The notes under the pieces are model-generated. The model had not been told where the DNA came from. It saw only the letters and a program-made list of their open reading frames with translations, and did no database searches. The translations under genes were made by a program, and so were the position numbers. 64,000 bases of DNA from Flavobacteriales bacterium UBA3364 (GTDB lineage Bacteria; Bacteroidota; Bacteroidia; Flavobacteriales_F; PHOS-HE28). Numbering within the stretch: the stretch's first letter is position 1; each line of letters starts with the position of its first letter. The DNA lies in assembly GCA_002360495.1 (NCBI GenBank), contig DEQO01000066.1, positions 10,588 to 74,587 on the forward strand, given 5' to 3'. Below are positions 56,572-64,000 of the stretch, in pieces.

Positions 56572-57252
56572 ATGGATCACTCGCATTCCCCGAAGTTCGT
56601 CGCCTACCGGCCGGCACGCGTGGACGCTGCCGAGATGCGTGACCGTGCGAAGCGATTCCACGAGTTGCTCGCCGGCCGCCGGAGTGTCCGGCATTTCAGT
56701 GAAGAGCCCGTTCCGATCGAGGTCATCGAACACCTGGTCCGAACGGCCGGCACGGCGCCAAGCGGTGCGCACAAGCAGCCCTGGACCTTTTGCGTGGTAA
56801 CGGACCCTGCGTTGAAGCACGCCATCCGCAAAGCCGCGGAAGAGGAGGAGCGTGCGAGCTACGAAGGTCGCATGCCGCCTGAATGGCTGGAGGATCTGGC
56901 ACCACTCGGCACGGACTGGCACAAGGAGTTCCTGGACATCGCCCCGTGCCTGATCGTGGTGTTCAAGCGCGCCTATGAAGTGATGCCCGATGGTTCGAAG
57001 CGCAAGAACTACTATGTGGAGGAGAGCGTTGGCATAGCCAGTGGTTTCCTCCTTGCGGCCGCCCGGAACGCGGGACTCGTCACGCTCACGCACACGCCCA
57101 GCCCCATGAATTTCCTGGCCCGAATCCTGCAACGGCCGGAGAACGAGCGGGCCTTTCTGTTGATCCCGGTCGGTTACCCCGCGGCTGATTGCGAGGTGCC
57201 GGACCTGCAGCGCAAGGCCCTTGATCAGGTCATGGTGCGGTACGGAAGCTGA
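56572..57252 (+). CDS. Nitroreductase-family protein (iodotyrosine-deiodinase-like)
   Basis: A 226-residue FMN-dependent oxidoreductase with FMN-binding 'RRSVRHFSEEPVPIEVIEHL' and 'TAGTAPSGAHKQPWTFCVV' (about 50-85), close to the IYD/BluB branch, and a later 'LLIPVGYPAADCEVP'. It reduces or dehalogenates small substrates; the substrate here is unknown. It follows dinB by 26 bp. The next 480 bp hold no intact gene but an aldehyde dehydrogenase fragment. Confidence 0.85.
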   Translation: MDHSHSPKFVAYRPARVDAAEMRDRAKRFHELLAGRRSVRHFSEEPVPIEVIEHLVRTAGTAPSGAHKQPWTFCVVTDPALKHAIRKAAEEEERASYEGRMPPEWLEDLAPLGTDWHKEFLDIAPCLIVVFKRAYEVMPDGSKRKNYYVEESVGIASGFLLAAARNAGLVTLTHTPSPMNFLARILQRPENERAFLLIPVGYPAADCEVPDLQRKALDQVMVRYGS

Positions 57253-57327
57253 ACCCGTACCGCCTGTTGCCCGGCCCTCTGCCTTCGCACATCGCGTCAT
57301 CGCCATTCTGGCTTCGGCGTGTGATAG

Positions 57328-57545
57328 ATGACAACCAAGAAGAAGCGGCCCTCGATCGGACCCTCGCACCCGCCTCGGGTCCAAGGACCATGTCCGCACC
57401 TCACCGCTTTTTACCAGCTCTATCGATCGCAAGCGGGTGAAGCCGAGTTCCGGTAAGTACTTCGGTACGATCAACCCCGCAAACGAGCATGAGCTCGCGT
57501 GCATCGCCAACGCGAATGAAGCCGATGTGGGTGCCGCATCCGTGA
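57328..57545 (+). pseudogene. Aldehyde dehydrogenase 5'-end fragment F1 (frameshifted)
   Basis: This starts 'MTTKK' and, after changing frame twice, reads 'LDRTLAPAS', then 'SKDHVR', then 'SSGKYFGTINPANEHELACI' and 'ANEADVGAAS', the N-terminus of an aldehyde dehydrogenase. A degenerate -7-like box (TGGCTTCG, 57309-57316) lies 11 bp upstream. Weak similarity may continue to about 57690. It resembles F3 (60788) more than F2 or F4, and lies upstream of a T9SS paralog, as F3 does. The surrounding 57253-57735 holds no other gene. Confidence 0.75.
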
Positions 57546-57735
57546 TGGCGCTTGGATCGGGGTGCGATCCGGACAGGCGTGCCTCATCCAAGGACTCAGC
57601 GGCTAGCTGGTATTGCGTGGGCACACGGTTGCAGGCCAAGGACCTACCAGGACGCATCGTGTTGTTCACACTCCAACCCGTTCTCCGATGTGTATGCGAG
57701 GGGCCATCGCTCCGCACCCTGAAACACACCTTCAA

Positions 57736-58950
57736 ATGAGAACATATTCCGCTTTCAGCGCACTTATCCTGGCATCCGGCCTTGCCGCCCAATGGAGCCA
57801 GATGAACACCGGTCTCGCCACGCTCGATCACGGCGCTGCCATACATGGCGCAACGCCGAACTACATCTTCGCCAGGGCTTACAACGTGCTGTACCGGAGT
57901 GATGACCATGGTGGAACATGGACCTCGGTGCCCAGCCCGAGCACGTGGGGGCCTTCGGATGTGGGCTACTATTACAATGATCGTTATGTGGTGGGAACGA
58001 GCGCGATCGGGACCTGCCTCCACTACTCGGACAACGAAGGCAATTCCTGGTCACCCGCCACCGGGGGGCCAACGGCAACAGCGGTGCGGGGTTTCTTCGA
58101 GTATGGTGAGGCGTTGTACGCTTACACGGACCAGCAGGGCATCTATCGCACCCTGGACGGTGCAGCGTGGACCGCGGTGAACAGTGGCCTTACTTCCCTG
58201 GACGTGGTGGGCATGGCGGCGGTGGGGCCATACTTCGTAGCAGCGACGAATGGTGGTGGTGTGTTCCGCACCATCAACGCAAGTTCCTGGACGCAGGCGA
58301 CCGGCATTGGCAGTGCTGACCTGGATGGTGAACATGTCTGGCAGATGGGCGGCAACGTGCACTATTCCGCACAAGGGGGTGTAACGTACCGTAGCACCGA
58401 CATCGGCCTGACGTTCACCGAATGGACGGCGCCGGCGTTCTTCGGCGTCGGGCTGGAGGAAGTGAAGCGCTTCGGCAGCAACAACCTGTACATGGAAACG
58501 CGTCATTTCGCAGGTGGTGAACGGGACAGCCTTTATCGTTCCACGAACAACGGTGGGGCCTGGACCAACATCACCGGTAACCTCGATGCCGCCGACCTTC
58601 GCGGGAGCGGCATCTTCGAGTACGATGGCTATGTGTTCATCGCGTACACCATGGGTTCCCTAGAGGGGATCTACCGCTATACGCTTTCCACAGGGATCGC
58701 CGATGCGGAACGCCTCGAGGCGGTGACGGTCTTTCCGAATCCCACCAGCGACAACGTCATGATCAAGCTGCCTTTCGTGCATGGTGCGGAGCGTTACACA
58801 CTTCATGATGCGTTGGGTGCGCAGATCAGTGCTGGCACTGTTACATCGACCGCGATGCAGCTCGACCTCTCCGGTGTAGGACCCGGTTGCTACCTGCTGC
58901 GTTGGGACGATGCACTGCTCGCTCCGGTGCGCCTGGTGAAACAGCGCTGA
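57736..58950 (+). CDS. T9SS-sorted BNR/YCF48-like beta-propeller protein, paralog 1
   Basis: A 404-residue protein with a signal peptide (about 2-18) and sialidase/BNR-type repeats: 'LYRSDDHGGTWTSVP', 'LHYSDNEGNSWSPATGG', 'IYRTLDGAAWTAVNSG' and 'LYRSTNNGGAWTNITG'. The T9SS tail runs 'VTVFPNPTSDNVMIKLPF' to 'LAPVRLVKQR'. The family is often called photosystem II stability factor-like, a fold label only. It is a paralog of 61037-62272; segments such as 'TNITGNLDAADL' are identical. It is preceded by fragment F1. The start at 57736 is the Met before the signal. Confidence 0.8.
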   Translation: MRTYSAFSALILASGLAAQWSQMNTGLATLDHGAAIHGATPNYIFARAYNVLYRSDDHGGTWTSVPSPSTWGPSDVGYYYNDRYVVGTSAIGTCLHYSDNEGNSWSPATGGPTATAVRGFFEYGEALYAYTDQQGIYRTLDGAAWTAVNSGLTSLDVVGMAAVGPYFVAATNGGGVFRTINASSWTQATGIGSADLDGEHVWQMGGNVHYSAQGGVTYRSTDIGLTFTEWTAPAFFGVGLEEVKRFGSNNLYMETRHFAGGERDSLYRSTNNGGAWTNITGNLDAADLRGSGIFEYDGYVFIAYTMGSLEGIYRYTLSTGIADAERLEAVTVFPNPTSDNVMIKLPFVHGAERYTLHDALGAQISAGTVTSTAMQLDLSGVGPGCYLLRWDDALLAPVRLVKQR

Positions 58951-58970
58951 GCACGAAGGCCAGGACCAGG

Positions 58971-59007
58971 AATGACAACGGCGGGGTGGGCCCCCGCCGT
59001 TGTCATT
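58971..59007. terminator. Strong bidirectional terminator hairpin
   Basis: A 16-bp perfect stem (AATGACAACGGCGGGG with its complement) and a 5-nt loop TGGGC lie between two convergent genes ending at 58950 and 59021. A T-run is absent on both sides, but the symmetric AATGACAACGG / CCGTTGTCATT arms suit termination of both transcripts. Confidence 0.75.
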
Positions 59008-59020
59008 GGTAAGTGTTCGT

Positions 59021-59587
59021 TCACTTCTTCGCTTGATCCCCGGCACCGCCCATCATGCCCAACTGCTCCATCATCTTCATCTCCTCCATGTAGCCCCAGT
59101 GCTCCACGATCTTCCCGTTCTCGAACCGGAGGATGTCCACGCAGTTCACGTCGACGGACGCATTGGTGGCCGGCATGCCTTCGCCCATCGCGCCGGTGTT
59201 CTTTCCCTTCCAACGGTAATGCAGGATCACACGGTCGCCTTCAGCGGTCAAATGCAGGTCCTCCGCTTTGTTCTCGGAAAAGGCCGCGCTGGACATGGCG
59301 ATCATGTCTTTCAGTTTCTGCACGCCGGTGCTGGTAACGCCCGGCATGGACATATGGGTCGTGAAGCTCTCGGCCACGACCGCGTCAAGGCCATCGGTCT
59401 TTCCGGTCCACCAGGCGTCGAGGAAGCCTTGGGCGGCCTGCTTCATTTGATCCGCGGTGGCCTTGTTGGCGCTGTCGGCTGTGAGCATGGCCTGGTGGTC
59501 GGCCATCATCTTGTCATGCTCCGGATGGGAGCCGCCGCAAGCGACGAGCATCGCCAGCGGGAAAGCGAGGAAAAGGTGTTTGGTCAT
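59021..59587 (-). CDS. SnoaL-like (NTF2 fold) lipoprotein
   Basis: A 188-residue protein. The signal ends in a lipobox ('FPLAMLVACGGSH', Cys about 17). The NTF2-like SnoaL/ester-cyclase domain has 'QGFLDAWWTGKTDGLDAVV', 'THMSMPGVTSTGVQKLKDMI' and 'VDVNCVDILRFENGKIVEHW'. Such proteins bind small hydrophobic ligands or act as cyclases or isomerases; activity here is unknown. The start at 59587 is supported by a -7 box TATCTTCG (minus strand, 59614-59621). Confidence 0.8.
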   Translation of the reverse strand: MTKHLFLAFPLAMLVACGGSHPEHDKMMADHQAMLTADSANKATADQMKQAAQGFLDAWWTGKTDGLDAVVAESFTTHMSMPGVTSTGVQKLKDMIAMSSAAFSENKAEDLHLTAEGDRVILHYRWKGKNTGAMGEGMPATNASVDVNCVDILRFENGKIVEHWGYMEEMKMMEQLGMMGGAGDQAKK

Positions 59588-59613
59588 GGGGTTGGGGATC
59601 GGTGAAAGTGGCT

Positions 59614-59621
59614 CGAAGATA
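59614..59621 (-). promoter_or_regulatory. -7 promoter box for the SnoaL-like gene
   Basis: The minus strand reads TATCTTCG, 26 bp before the start at 59587. Confidence 0.45.
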
Positions 59622-59701
59622 TTGGTCCGGCCGATGCTATTGGGCGACCGCACCAGCGAGCGGCACGCCGACTTCGGTTAAATTTCCCGAAAGCCCTCGC
59701 C

Positions 59702-60154
59702 ATGCCTGCCGGTCCCTACCATTGGTTCCTCAACACCCTCGTGCGCGTACATGTCTCGTGCGATGAGGGCGCCGACCACGTCTCCTACATCGAGCACCAT
59801 GTGCGCAAGGGGGAGTCACCGCCGCTGCACATCCACGAGCGGGAGGACGAGATCTTCCACCTGATCGCGGGCGAATTCACTTTCCGGCAAGGCGATACCG
59901 ACGTGAGGAAAGGACCGGGCGATGTGATCTTCATTCCCAAGGGCACGCCGCACACCTTCTGCTGCGATTCAGCGACCGGGCACTTCTTCAGCATCACCAC
60001 CGGGCGCGACTTCGAGCTTTTCCTTCGCGCCATGTGGCGGCCGGCCGAGCGTGCTGAGTTGCCCACTCCTGTCGCGCCATCGCCTGCGAACATTGAAGCG
60101 TTGGGCAGGGCAGCAGCGGAGCATCACATGCCGGTGGTTGGGCCGCCGCTGTAA
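59702..60154 (+). CDS. Cupin-domain protein
   Basis: A 150-residue single cupin with metal motif 'PPLHIHEREDEIFHLIAGEF' (H-x-H-x3-E-D-E) and second motif 'GPGDVIFIPKGTPHTFCCDS'. This resembles quercetin-dioxygenase-like cupins that bind Fe or Mn. The substrate is unknown. Fragment F2 of an aldehyde dehydrogenase follows 29 bp downstream. Confidence 0.85.
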   Translation: MPAGPYHWFLNTLVRVHVSCDEGADHVSYIEHHVRKGESPPLHIHEREDEIFHLIAGEFTFRQGDTDVRKGPGDVIFIPKGTPHTFCCDSATGHFFSITTGRDFELFLRAMWRPAERAELPTPVAPSPANIEALGRAAAEHHMPVVGPPL

Positions 60155-60171
60155 GTCTCTTCACCTCCCGC

Positions 60172-60179
60172 TATCTTGG
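60172..60179 (+). promoter_or_regulatory. -7-like box of fragment F2
   Basis: TATCTTGG lies 4 bp before the F2 start codon at 60184. F4 has TATCTTCG at the same 4-bp spacing. Confidence 0.4.
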
Positions 60180-60183
60180 ACCC

Positions 60184-60261
60184 ATGGCCAAAAAGAACGC
60201 GATCGATTGGGCCTTGGACTCTGCACCGGAATCGAAGGACCACATCCGCAACAACGGATGA
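60184..60261 (+). pseudogene. Aldehyde dehydrogenase 5'-end fragment F2
   Basis: It reads 'MAKKNAIDWALDSAPESKDH' then 'IRNNG' and stops. This is the undamaged beginning of an aldehyde dehydrogenase-type N-terminus. Its TGA overlaps the start of the following membrane-protein gene (ATGA, 60258-60261). Confidence 0.75.
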
Positions 60262-60754
60262 TATGGCCATTCAGCTTTGCCACTCAGCAAACCATCATCT
60301 GGATCGGCTTCTACCTGGCGTTCGCTTCATGGACTGTGCTGGCTATCCTTCTCTTGAGGCACCTCATCAAGAAGACTGGCCCCGCTTCAAGATCACCCTG
60401 CTCTACGCGTTGAACAGCCTCAGCTTACTGTTCGCTTACGGAATGATCCTAGCGCTGGCGTTGATCGTTGTTACGCCTATTGAGGATACACGGGAACACT
60501 CCATCGACATCATATGGAACGAGGCCAACCGCTACTTCGCTGACCATTTGCAGTTCGCGGTCATCGCCCTTCTTTGCTATGTGGTGCTTGACCTGGCGTA
60601 CATGAAGTACCTCGTGCGTCGATGTGTGACCCGCCATACGCTCATCCTGTTCGTTGCAAATGCAGTGGTGCTCTTTTCGGCGGTGTACCTATCAGTCGGT
60701 TCCTACTACACGGGCATGCTCCAAGAGATAGACCGGTACTTCCTTGGGCGGTGA
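60258..60754 (+). pseudogene. Membrane protein broken by a frameshift
   Basis: The start ATG overlaps the stop of F2. The first frame encodes 'MIWPFSFATQQTIIWIGFYL' and a transmembrane helix up to about 60380. Then the frame shifts and the second frame continues with 'FKITLLYALNSLSLLFAYGM' and further helices to a stop at 60754. One base missing or two extra between about 60365 and 60390 would join the two halves into a four-helix protein of about 165 residues. It may be a pseudogene or carry a sequencing error. Function unknown. Confidence 0.65.
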
Positions 60755-60773
60755 TGACAAGACCCGTCCCTTC

Positions 60774-60781
60774 TACCTTCG
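60774..60781 (+). promoter_or_regulatory. -7-like box of fragment F3
   Basis: TACCTTCG lies 6 bp before the F3 start codon at 60788. Confidence 0.4.
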
Positions 60782-60787
60782 CTCACG

Positions 60788-60955
60788 ATGGCAACCAAGA
60801 AGTAAGCCCTCGACCGACAACTCACCCCTGCCCCCGGGTCCCAGGCCTTGTTCACATCTCACCACATCACAGGCTCTTCATCAACGGCAAGTAGGTGGAG
60901 CCCAAGAGCAGGAAGTACTTCGGCACGATCGACCTGGTCAATGACAGGATGATGG
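60788..60955 (+). pseudogene. Aldehyde dehydrogenase 5'-end fragment F3 (with stops)
   Basis: This starts 'MATKK' followed by an in-frame TAA, then 'ALDRQLTPAPGSQ'. After a frame change it reads 'LFINGK', a stop, then 'VEPKSRKYFGTID'. It is a decayed aldehyde dehydrogenase start. It is most similar to F1, and both have KYFGTI where intact enzymes usually have KYFDTI. It lies upstream of T9SS paralog 2. Confidence 0.75.
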
Positions 60956-61036
60956 TGTGCGCGAACACGTCCTCACGCCCGCGGTCCGGTGAACGAGCTC
61001 TCCACAATGCTTATCATCGCTGAAATTCCGATCCGC

Positions 61037-62272
61037 ATGTCCATGCTGCTACGTTCGTTGATCCTCGTTCCGACCGTTTGCGCGCTCTACACGCAGGCCC
61101 AATGGACACAGGTCAATTCGGGCATCACCGACCTGGCCCAAGGTGCCACTGTGCTGGGAGCCACGAACGACCATTTGATCGCCAGGGCCGGATGGAACAT
61201 GTACCGCAGTTCGAATGATGGCGATACGTGGTCGTCGATCCAGCCTCCCGTCGCCTTCAATAGCACCGAGTGCGGCTATTTCCGAGCGGGACGCTATTTC
61301 GCTGGAATGAGCGCGTCCGGCGATTGCATCTACTTCACGAACGACAATGGCGGCACATGGAACCCGGTGACCGGGGCACCGACAGCCACGGTCGTCAGGG
61401 GATTCCACGAGTTGGGCACCGGGCTGTACGCGTACACCTCCAACTTGGGCATCTACCGATCCTTGAACAACGGCGATTCTTGGCAGGCCGTGAATGTGGG
61501 CCTCTCCAACCTCAACGTCTTCTCGATGGGCTCCAGCGGTACGCACCTGTTCGCTTGCACCATCGGTGATGGCGTCTTCGTTAGTACCGATGCCGGTGCG
61601 AGCTGGTCACCCTCCAATGCTGGGATCGCCAAGGGCGACCTGAACGGAGAGCATGTGTGGAGAATGGGAAACGAGATGTACTACACGGCGCAGGGTGGTG
61701 GCAAATACCGGAGCACGGATCTCGGCGCCAACTGGTCGGTCTGGGCATGGCCTTCGTTGTTCGGCGTCGGTCTGCTCGAAGTGGAACGCTTCGGTGGCAA
61801 CCTCTATATCGAAACACGCCACTTCACCGGTGCATATCGCGATAGCGTGTACACCTCGACGGATGAAGGTCAGGGCTGGACCAACATCACGGGGAACCTC
61901 GACGCGGCGGACCTCAATGGTTCTGGATTGGTCGAGTTGAACGGCTATCTCTTTCTCGGATACAACGTGATCTCCCCCGGGGAAGGCATCTATCGCCGCG
62001 GTATCGCAACGGGCATCGACGACCTCATCCCCGCAGCGGAACAGTTACCCGCTGTCTATCCGAACCCGGCGCATGACCTGTTGACGCTACAGGCATCGTT
62101 GCAGCATGGTCCAATGAAGTACGCACTGGTGGACATTGCCGGGGCAGTAGTGCTGAACGGGTCGATGACAAGTGCCACGGAGGTCTGCGATGTCTCTGCC
62201 CTTGCGCCAGGTGCTTATTTGCTCCAGTGGAATGATGGAATGGTTCCGCCGGTCCGCATCATCAAGCAGTAA
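61037..62272 (+). CDS. T9SS-sorted BNR/YCF48-like beta-propeller protein, paralog 2
   Basis: A 411-residue protein with a signal peptide ('SLILVPTVCALYTQAQ', about 6-21) and BNR repeats ('MYRSSNDGDTWSSIQPP', 'IYFTNDNGGTWNPVTGAP', 'IYRSLNNGDSWQAVN', 'VYTSTDEGQGWTNITG'). The T9SS tail is 'AVYPNPAHDLLTLQASL' to 'VPPVRIIKQ'. It is clearly paralogous to 57736-58950 along its length. A Met at 61043 and an upstream one at 60989 are alternative starts. Preceded by F3 and followed by F4. Confidence 0.8.
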   Translation: MSMLLRSLILVPTVCALYTQAQWTQVNSGITDLAQGATVLGATNDHLIARAGWNMYRSSNDGDTWSSIQPPVAFNSTECGYFRAGRYFAGMSASGDCIYFTNDNGGTWNPVTGAPTATVVRGFHELGTGLYAYTSNLGIYRSLNNGDSWQAVNVGLSNLNVFSMGSSGTHLFACTIGDGVFVSTDAGASWSPSNAGIAKGDLNGEHVWRMGNEMYYTAQGGGKYRSTDLGANWSVWAWPSLFGVGLLEVERFGGNLYIETRHFTGAYRDSVYTSTDEGQGWTNITGNLDAADLNGSGLVELNGYLFLGYNVISPGEGIYRRGIATGIDDLIPAAEQLPAVYPNPAHDLLTLQASLQHGPMKYALVDIAGAVVLNGSMTSATEVCDVSALAPGAYLLQWNDGMVPPVRIIKQ

Positions 62273-62323
62273 CGGAAGGGGGTAGAGCGTCAGCGCTCCG
62301 CGCTTCTGCGCGTGTGCCTTGGC

Positions 62324-62331
62324 TATCTTCG
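62324..62331 (+). promoter_or_regulatory. -7 promoter box of fragment F4
   Basis: TATCTTCG lies 4 bp before the F4 start at 62336, the same spacing as F2. It may drive F4 and the cyclase gene. Confidence 0.45.
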
Positions 62332-62335
62332 ACAC

Positions 62336-62524
62336 ATGGCCAAGAAACAAACCCTCGACTGGACCCTCGCCCCCGCCCCCGAGTCCACCGACTACGTCAA
62401 GATCAACGCCCAATACAAGCTCTTCATCAACGGCAAGTGGCAGAAACCCAATAGAGGACAACGGGCGGGGATCATCAAGTGGACCGGCGCCATGATTCCC
62501 CCACTGGATGCCGACCACTGCTGA
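62336..62524 (+). pseudogene. Aldehyde dehydrogenase 5'-end fragment F4 with a short novel tail
   Basis: A 62-residue ORF. The first 38 or so residues match an aldehyde dehydrogenase start ('MAKKQTLDWTLAPAPESTDY', then 'KLFINGKWQKPN'). The rest ('RGQRAGIIKWTGAMIPPLD') is unrelated and ends with TGA 13 bp before the cyclase start. Of the four fragments it is the least damaged. It could be translated as a leader peptide for the cyclase gene, which is inference. Confidence 0.7.
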
Positions 62525-62537
62525 TTGTCCTTGATCC

Positions 62538-64000
62538 ATGCGCCGGTCGCAGCTAACCCCATTCCTGCAATTTGTTCCGAGGTTCGGCCTTATGGCGCTG
62601 TTGTGGTCACTGATCTTCGATCTATCCGTCCTCGCCCAATACCCGGCCATTCCGCTGGATATCGACTCCCAGCGGGTAATGCTGAGGACCACGGAGAACG
62701 ATACCGCACGCTGCCTTTTGCATATCAGTCTTTGCGTTGACCTGCGTTATTCCGATCCGGAAGAGGCGCTCGATCATGGCTACAAGGCTATCGAAGCCTG
62801 CCGGGCCGTCCGTATTCCCCGGCTCCATTCGGTGGCACTAACGAACACGGGGGTCTGCCTGAAGAACGCGGGCAAATACGCCGAAGGGCTCGACCTGTTC
62901 CAGCAGGCCTACCATCTACAGGATTCGCTGGGGCTGAAGGATAAGGTGCTGGGTACGCTGCGCAGCATGGGTAGCCTGCACTACATGCAGGGCAAGTATG
63001 ACCGCGCCTTGGAAACGGCGCAGTTGGCCAGGAAGGTGTTGGACACGCTGGACCTGCCCGAGCACCGTGCCGGTGTGGACAACTCCTTCGGAGATGCGTA
63101 CCGCGGGCTGGGCATCCTGGACTCCTCCATTCACTATTACACGGAGGGAATGAAGGAGGCCGAAGCCAATGGCCTCGCCTTGGAATACGGTGTGGCCGTG
63201 AACGGTCTTGGCTTGACCTACTTCGACCGCAAGGACTACCGCAATTCGGCACTTTACTACGAACGCTCATTGGAGTTGGCGCGCCAACTGGGTCGGCCGG
63301 ATGCGGAAGCAGCCTCGTTGCTCAATGCGGGATCGGCCTATGGCATGTTGGGCGGGCATGCCAAGGGAGTGGACTACCTCACCCGTGCATTGAAGATGGG
63401 CGAGGAACAGAAGGACCTCTACTTGCAATACGAGTGTTTGAAGTCCCTGGCGGAACTGGATGGCAGGGTGGGCGCGCACAAGAGCGGCTTTGAGCATCTC
63501 CAACGCATGCACTTCGTGGCCGATTCCATCAAAGCGATCGAGAACCGGAAGCTCACCGCCGAGTTCGAGGTGCGGTTCGATACCGAGCGGAAGGAGAAGG
63601 AGATCGAAGTGCTCGGGCTGGAGAAACATGTCCAGGCCGAAGCGCTCGACAAAGAGCGACTGCGCCGTAACGTGCTTATCGGAGGTCTGTTGGCCGTGCT
63701 TGTCTTCGCGGTCGTCGTCTTCCTCCAGCGCAACCGCATCCGAAAGGAGAAGCAGCGCAGCGAGGAGTTGCTCCTGAACATCCTGCCGGAGGAAACGGCC
63801 GAGGAACTCAAGGCGAAGGGTTCTGCCGAAGCCAAGCTCTTCGACGAGGTCACCGTGCTCTTCACCGACTTCAAGGACTTCACCCAGGTGGCCGAGACCA
63901 TGACGCCACAGGCGCTCGTGGCCGAGATCCATCATTGCTTCAAGGCTTTCGATACCATCATGGAGAAGAACGGCATCGAAAAGATCAAGACCATCGGCGA
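62538..64000 (+). CDS. TPR-sensor class III adenylate/guanylate cyclase (partial, runs off the window)
   Basis: This is open for 487 codons to the window edge. A signal or helix near the N-terminus ('LMALLWSLIFDLSVLAQ', about 19-35) leads to about six TPR repeats (for example 'ALTNTGVCLKNAGKYAEGLD', 'LGTLRSMGSLHYMQGKYDRA', 'YGVAVNGLGLTYFDRKDYRN'). A transmembrane helix ('VLIGGLLAVLVFAVVVFL', about 375-392) and a linker 'LLLNILPEETAEELK' follow, then the start of the cyclase domain ('VTVLFTDFKDFTQVAE', first metal-binding Asp in FTDF). A periplasmic TPR sensor controlling a cytoplasmic cyclase is the usual reading. The C-terminal part is not in the window. Confidence 0.88.
   Translation, partial: MRRSQLTPFLQFVPRFGLMALLWSLIFDLSVLAQYPAIPLDIDSQRVMLRTTENDTARCLLHISLCVDLRYSDPEEALDHGYKAIEACRAVRIPRLHSVALTNTGVCLKNAGKYAEGLDLFQQAYHLQDSLGLKDKVLGTLRSMGSLHYMQGKYDRALETAQLARKVLDTLDLPEHRAGVDNSFGDAYRGLGILDSSIHYYTEGMKEAEANGLALEYGVAVNGLGLTYFDRKDYRNSALYYERSLELARQLGRPDAEAASLLNAGSAYGMLGGHAKGVDYLTRALKMGEEQKDLYLQYECLKSLAELDGRVGAHKSGFEHLQRMHFVADSIKAIENRKLTAEFEVRFDTERKEKEIEVLGLEKHVQAEALDKERLRRNVLIGGLLAVLVFAVVVFLQRNRIRKEKQRSEELLLNILPEETAEELKAKGSAEAKLFDEVTVLFTDFKDFTQVAETMTPQALVAEIHHCFKAFDTIMEKNGIEKIKTIG

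Noticed and set aside
57437..57739. 100-codon ORF between the nitroreductase and T9SS paralog 1
   Set aside because: Only its first half resembles an aldehyde dehydrogenase fragment, the rest is unrelated, and it has no start. It is treated as part of F1, not a gene.

Overview
The window looks like a chromosome segment of a GC-rich member of the Bacteroidota, most likely Flavobacteriales. Evidence read from the sequence: the T9SS translocon protein SprA in the order ruvA-sprA-gcvH-vanZ, several secreted proteins with T9SS sorting tails, an alternative complex III (act) operon joined to an aa3-type oxidase, and -7 boxes of the Bacteroidota type (TAnnTTTG or TAnnTTCG) upstream of many starts. 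No rRNA, tRNA, CRISPR array, insertion sequence or phage gene was recognised.

Layout. 0.35-1.6 kb: an overlapping pair, a SocA/Panacea-like protein and a proteasome-type Ntn hydrolase, with less GC-biased codons than the rest. 1.7-7.7 kb: the two subunits of a soluble NAD-linked formate dehydrogenase on the minus strand, separated by two plus-strand genes. 7.8-15 kb: diheme cytochrome c, HAD protein, queuosine-precursor transporter, MOSC protein, a pentaheme cytochrome with a T9SS tail, and a MORN/YwqK-repeat protein. 15-19.6 kb: rimP-nusA-infB behind a promoter and a terminator-like leader hairpin. 20.3-32.1 kb: actABCDEF, a 46-residue membrane ORF, coxB and coxA, which form a quinol-to-oxygen electron-transfer unit. 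32.3-37.6 kb: outer-membrane protein, ruvB, Kef-type antiporter, queG and a small conserved protein. 37.7-44 kb: a TlpA thioredoxin / beta-barrel / Omp28 lipoprotein operon, a thioredoxin-T9SS gene broken by an in-frame TAA, another T9SS protein and a sirtuin. 44.2-53 kb: ruvA, sprA, gcvH, vanZ.

53-64 kb is an unusual accessory region. An intact deoC is followed by a T9SS-secreted gene and then by a second copy of only the last 105 bp of deoC. Further on are four short copies of the 5' end of an aldehyde dehydrogenase gene (near 57.33, 60.18, 60.79 and 62.34 kb). Three carry a recognisable -7 box just before the start codon. They sit upstream of two paralogous T9SS beta-propeller-like proteins, a frameshifted membrane protein and a TPR-adenylate cyclase. 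The three T9SS cargo genes here share the same C-terminal ending. I read this as repeated gene accretion at a former deoC-aldehyde dehydrogenase locus, with scars of gene ends, some possibly reused as promoter-leader modules. This is the most interesting candidate in the window.

Functions are from reading translations and known motifs; no database search was run.
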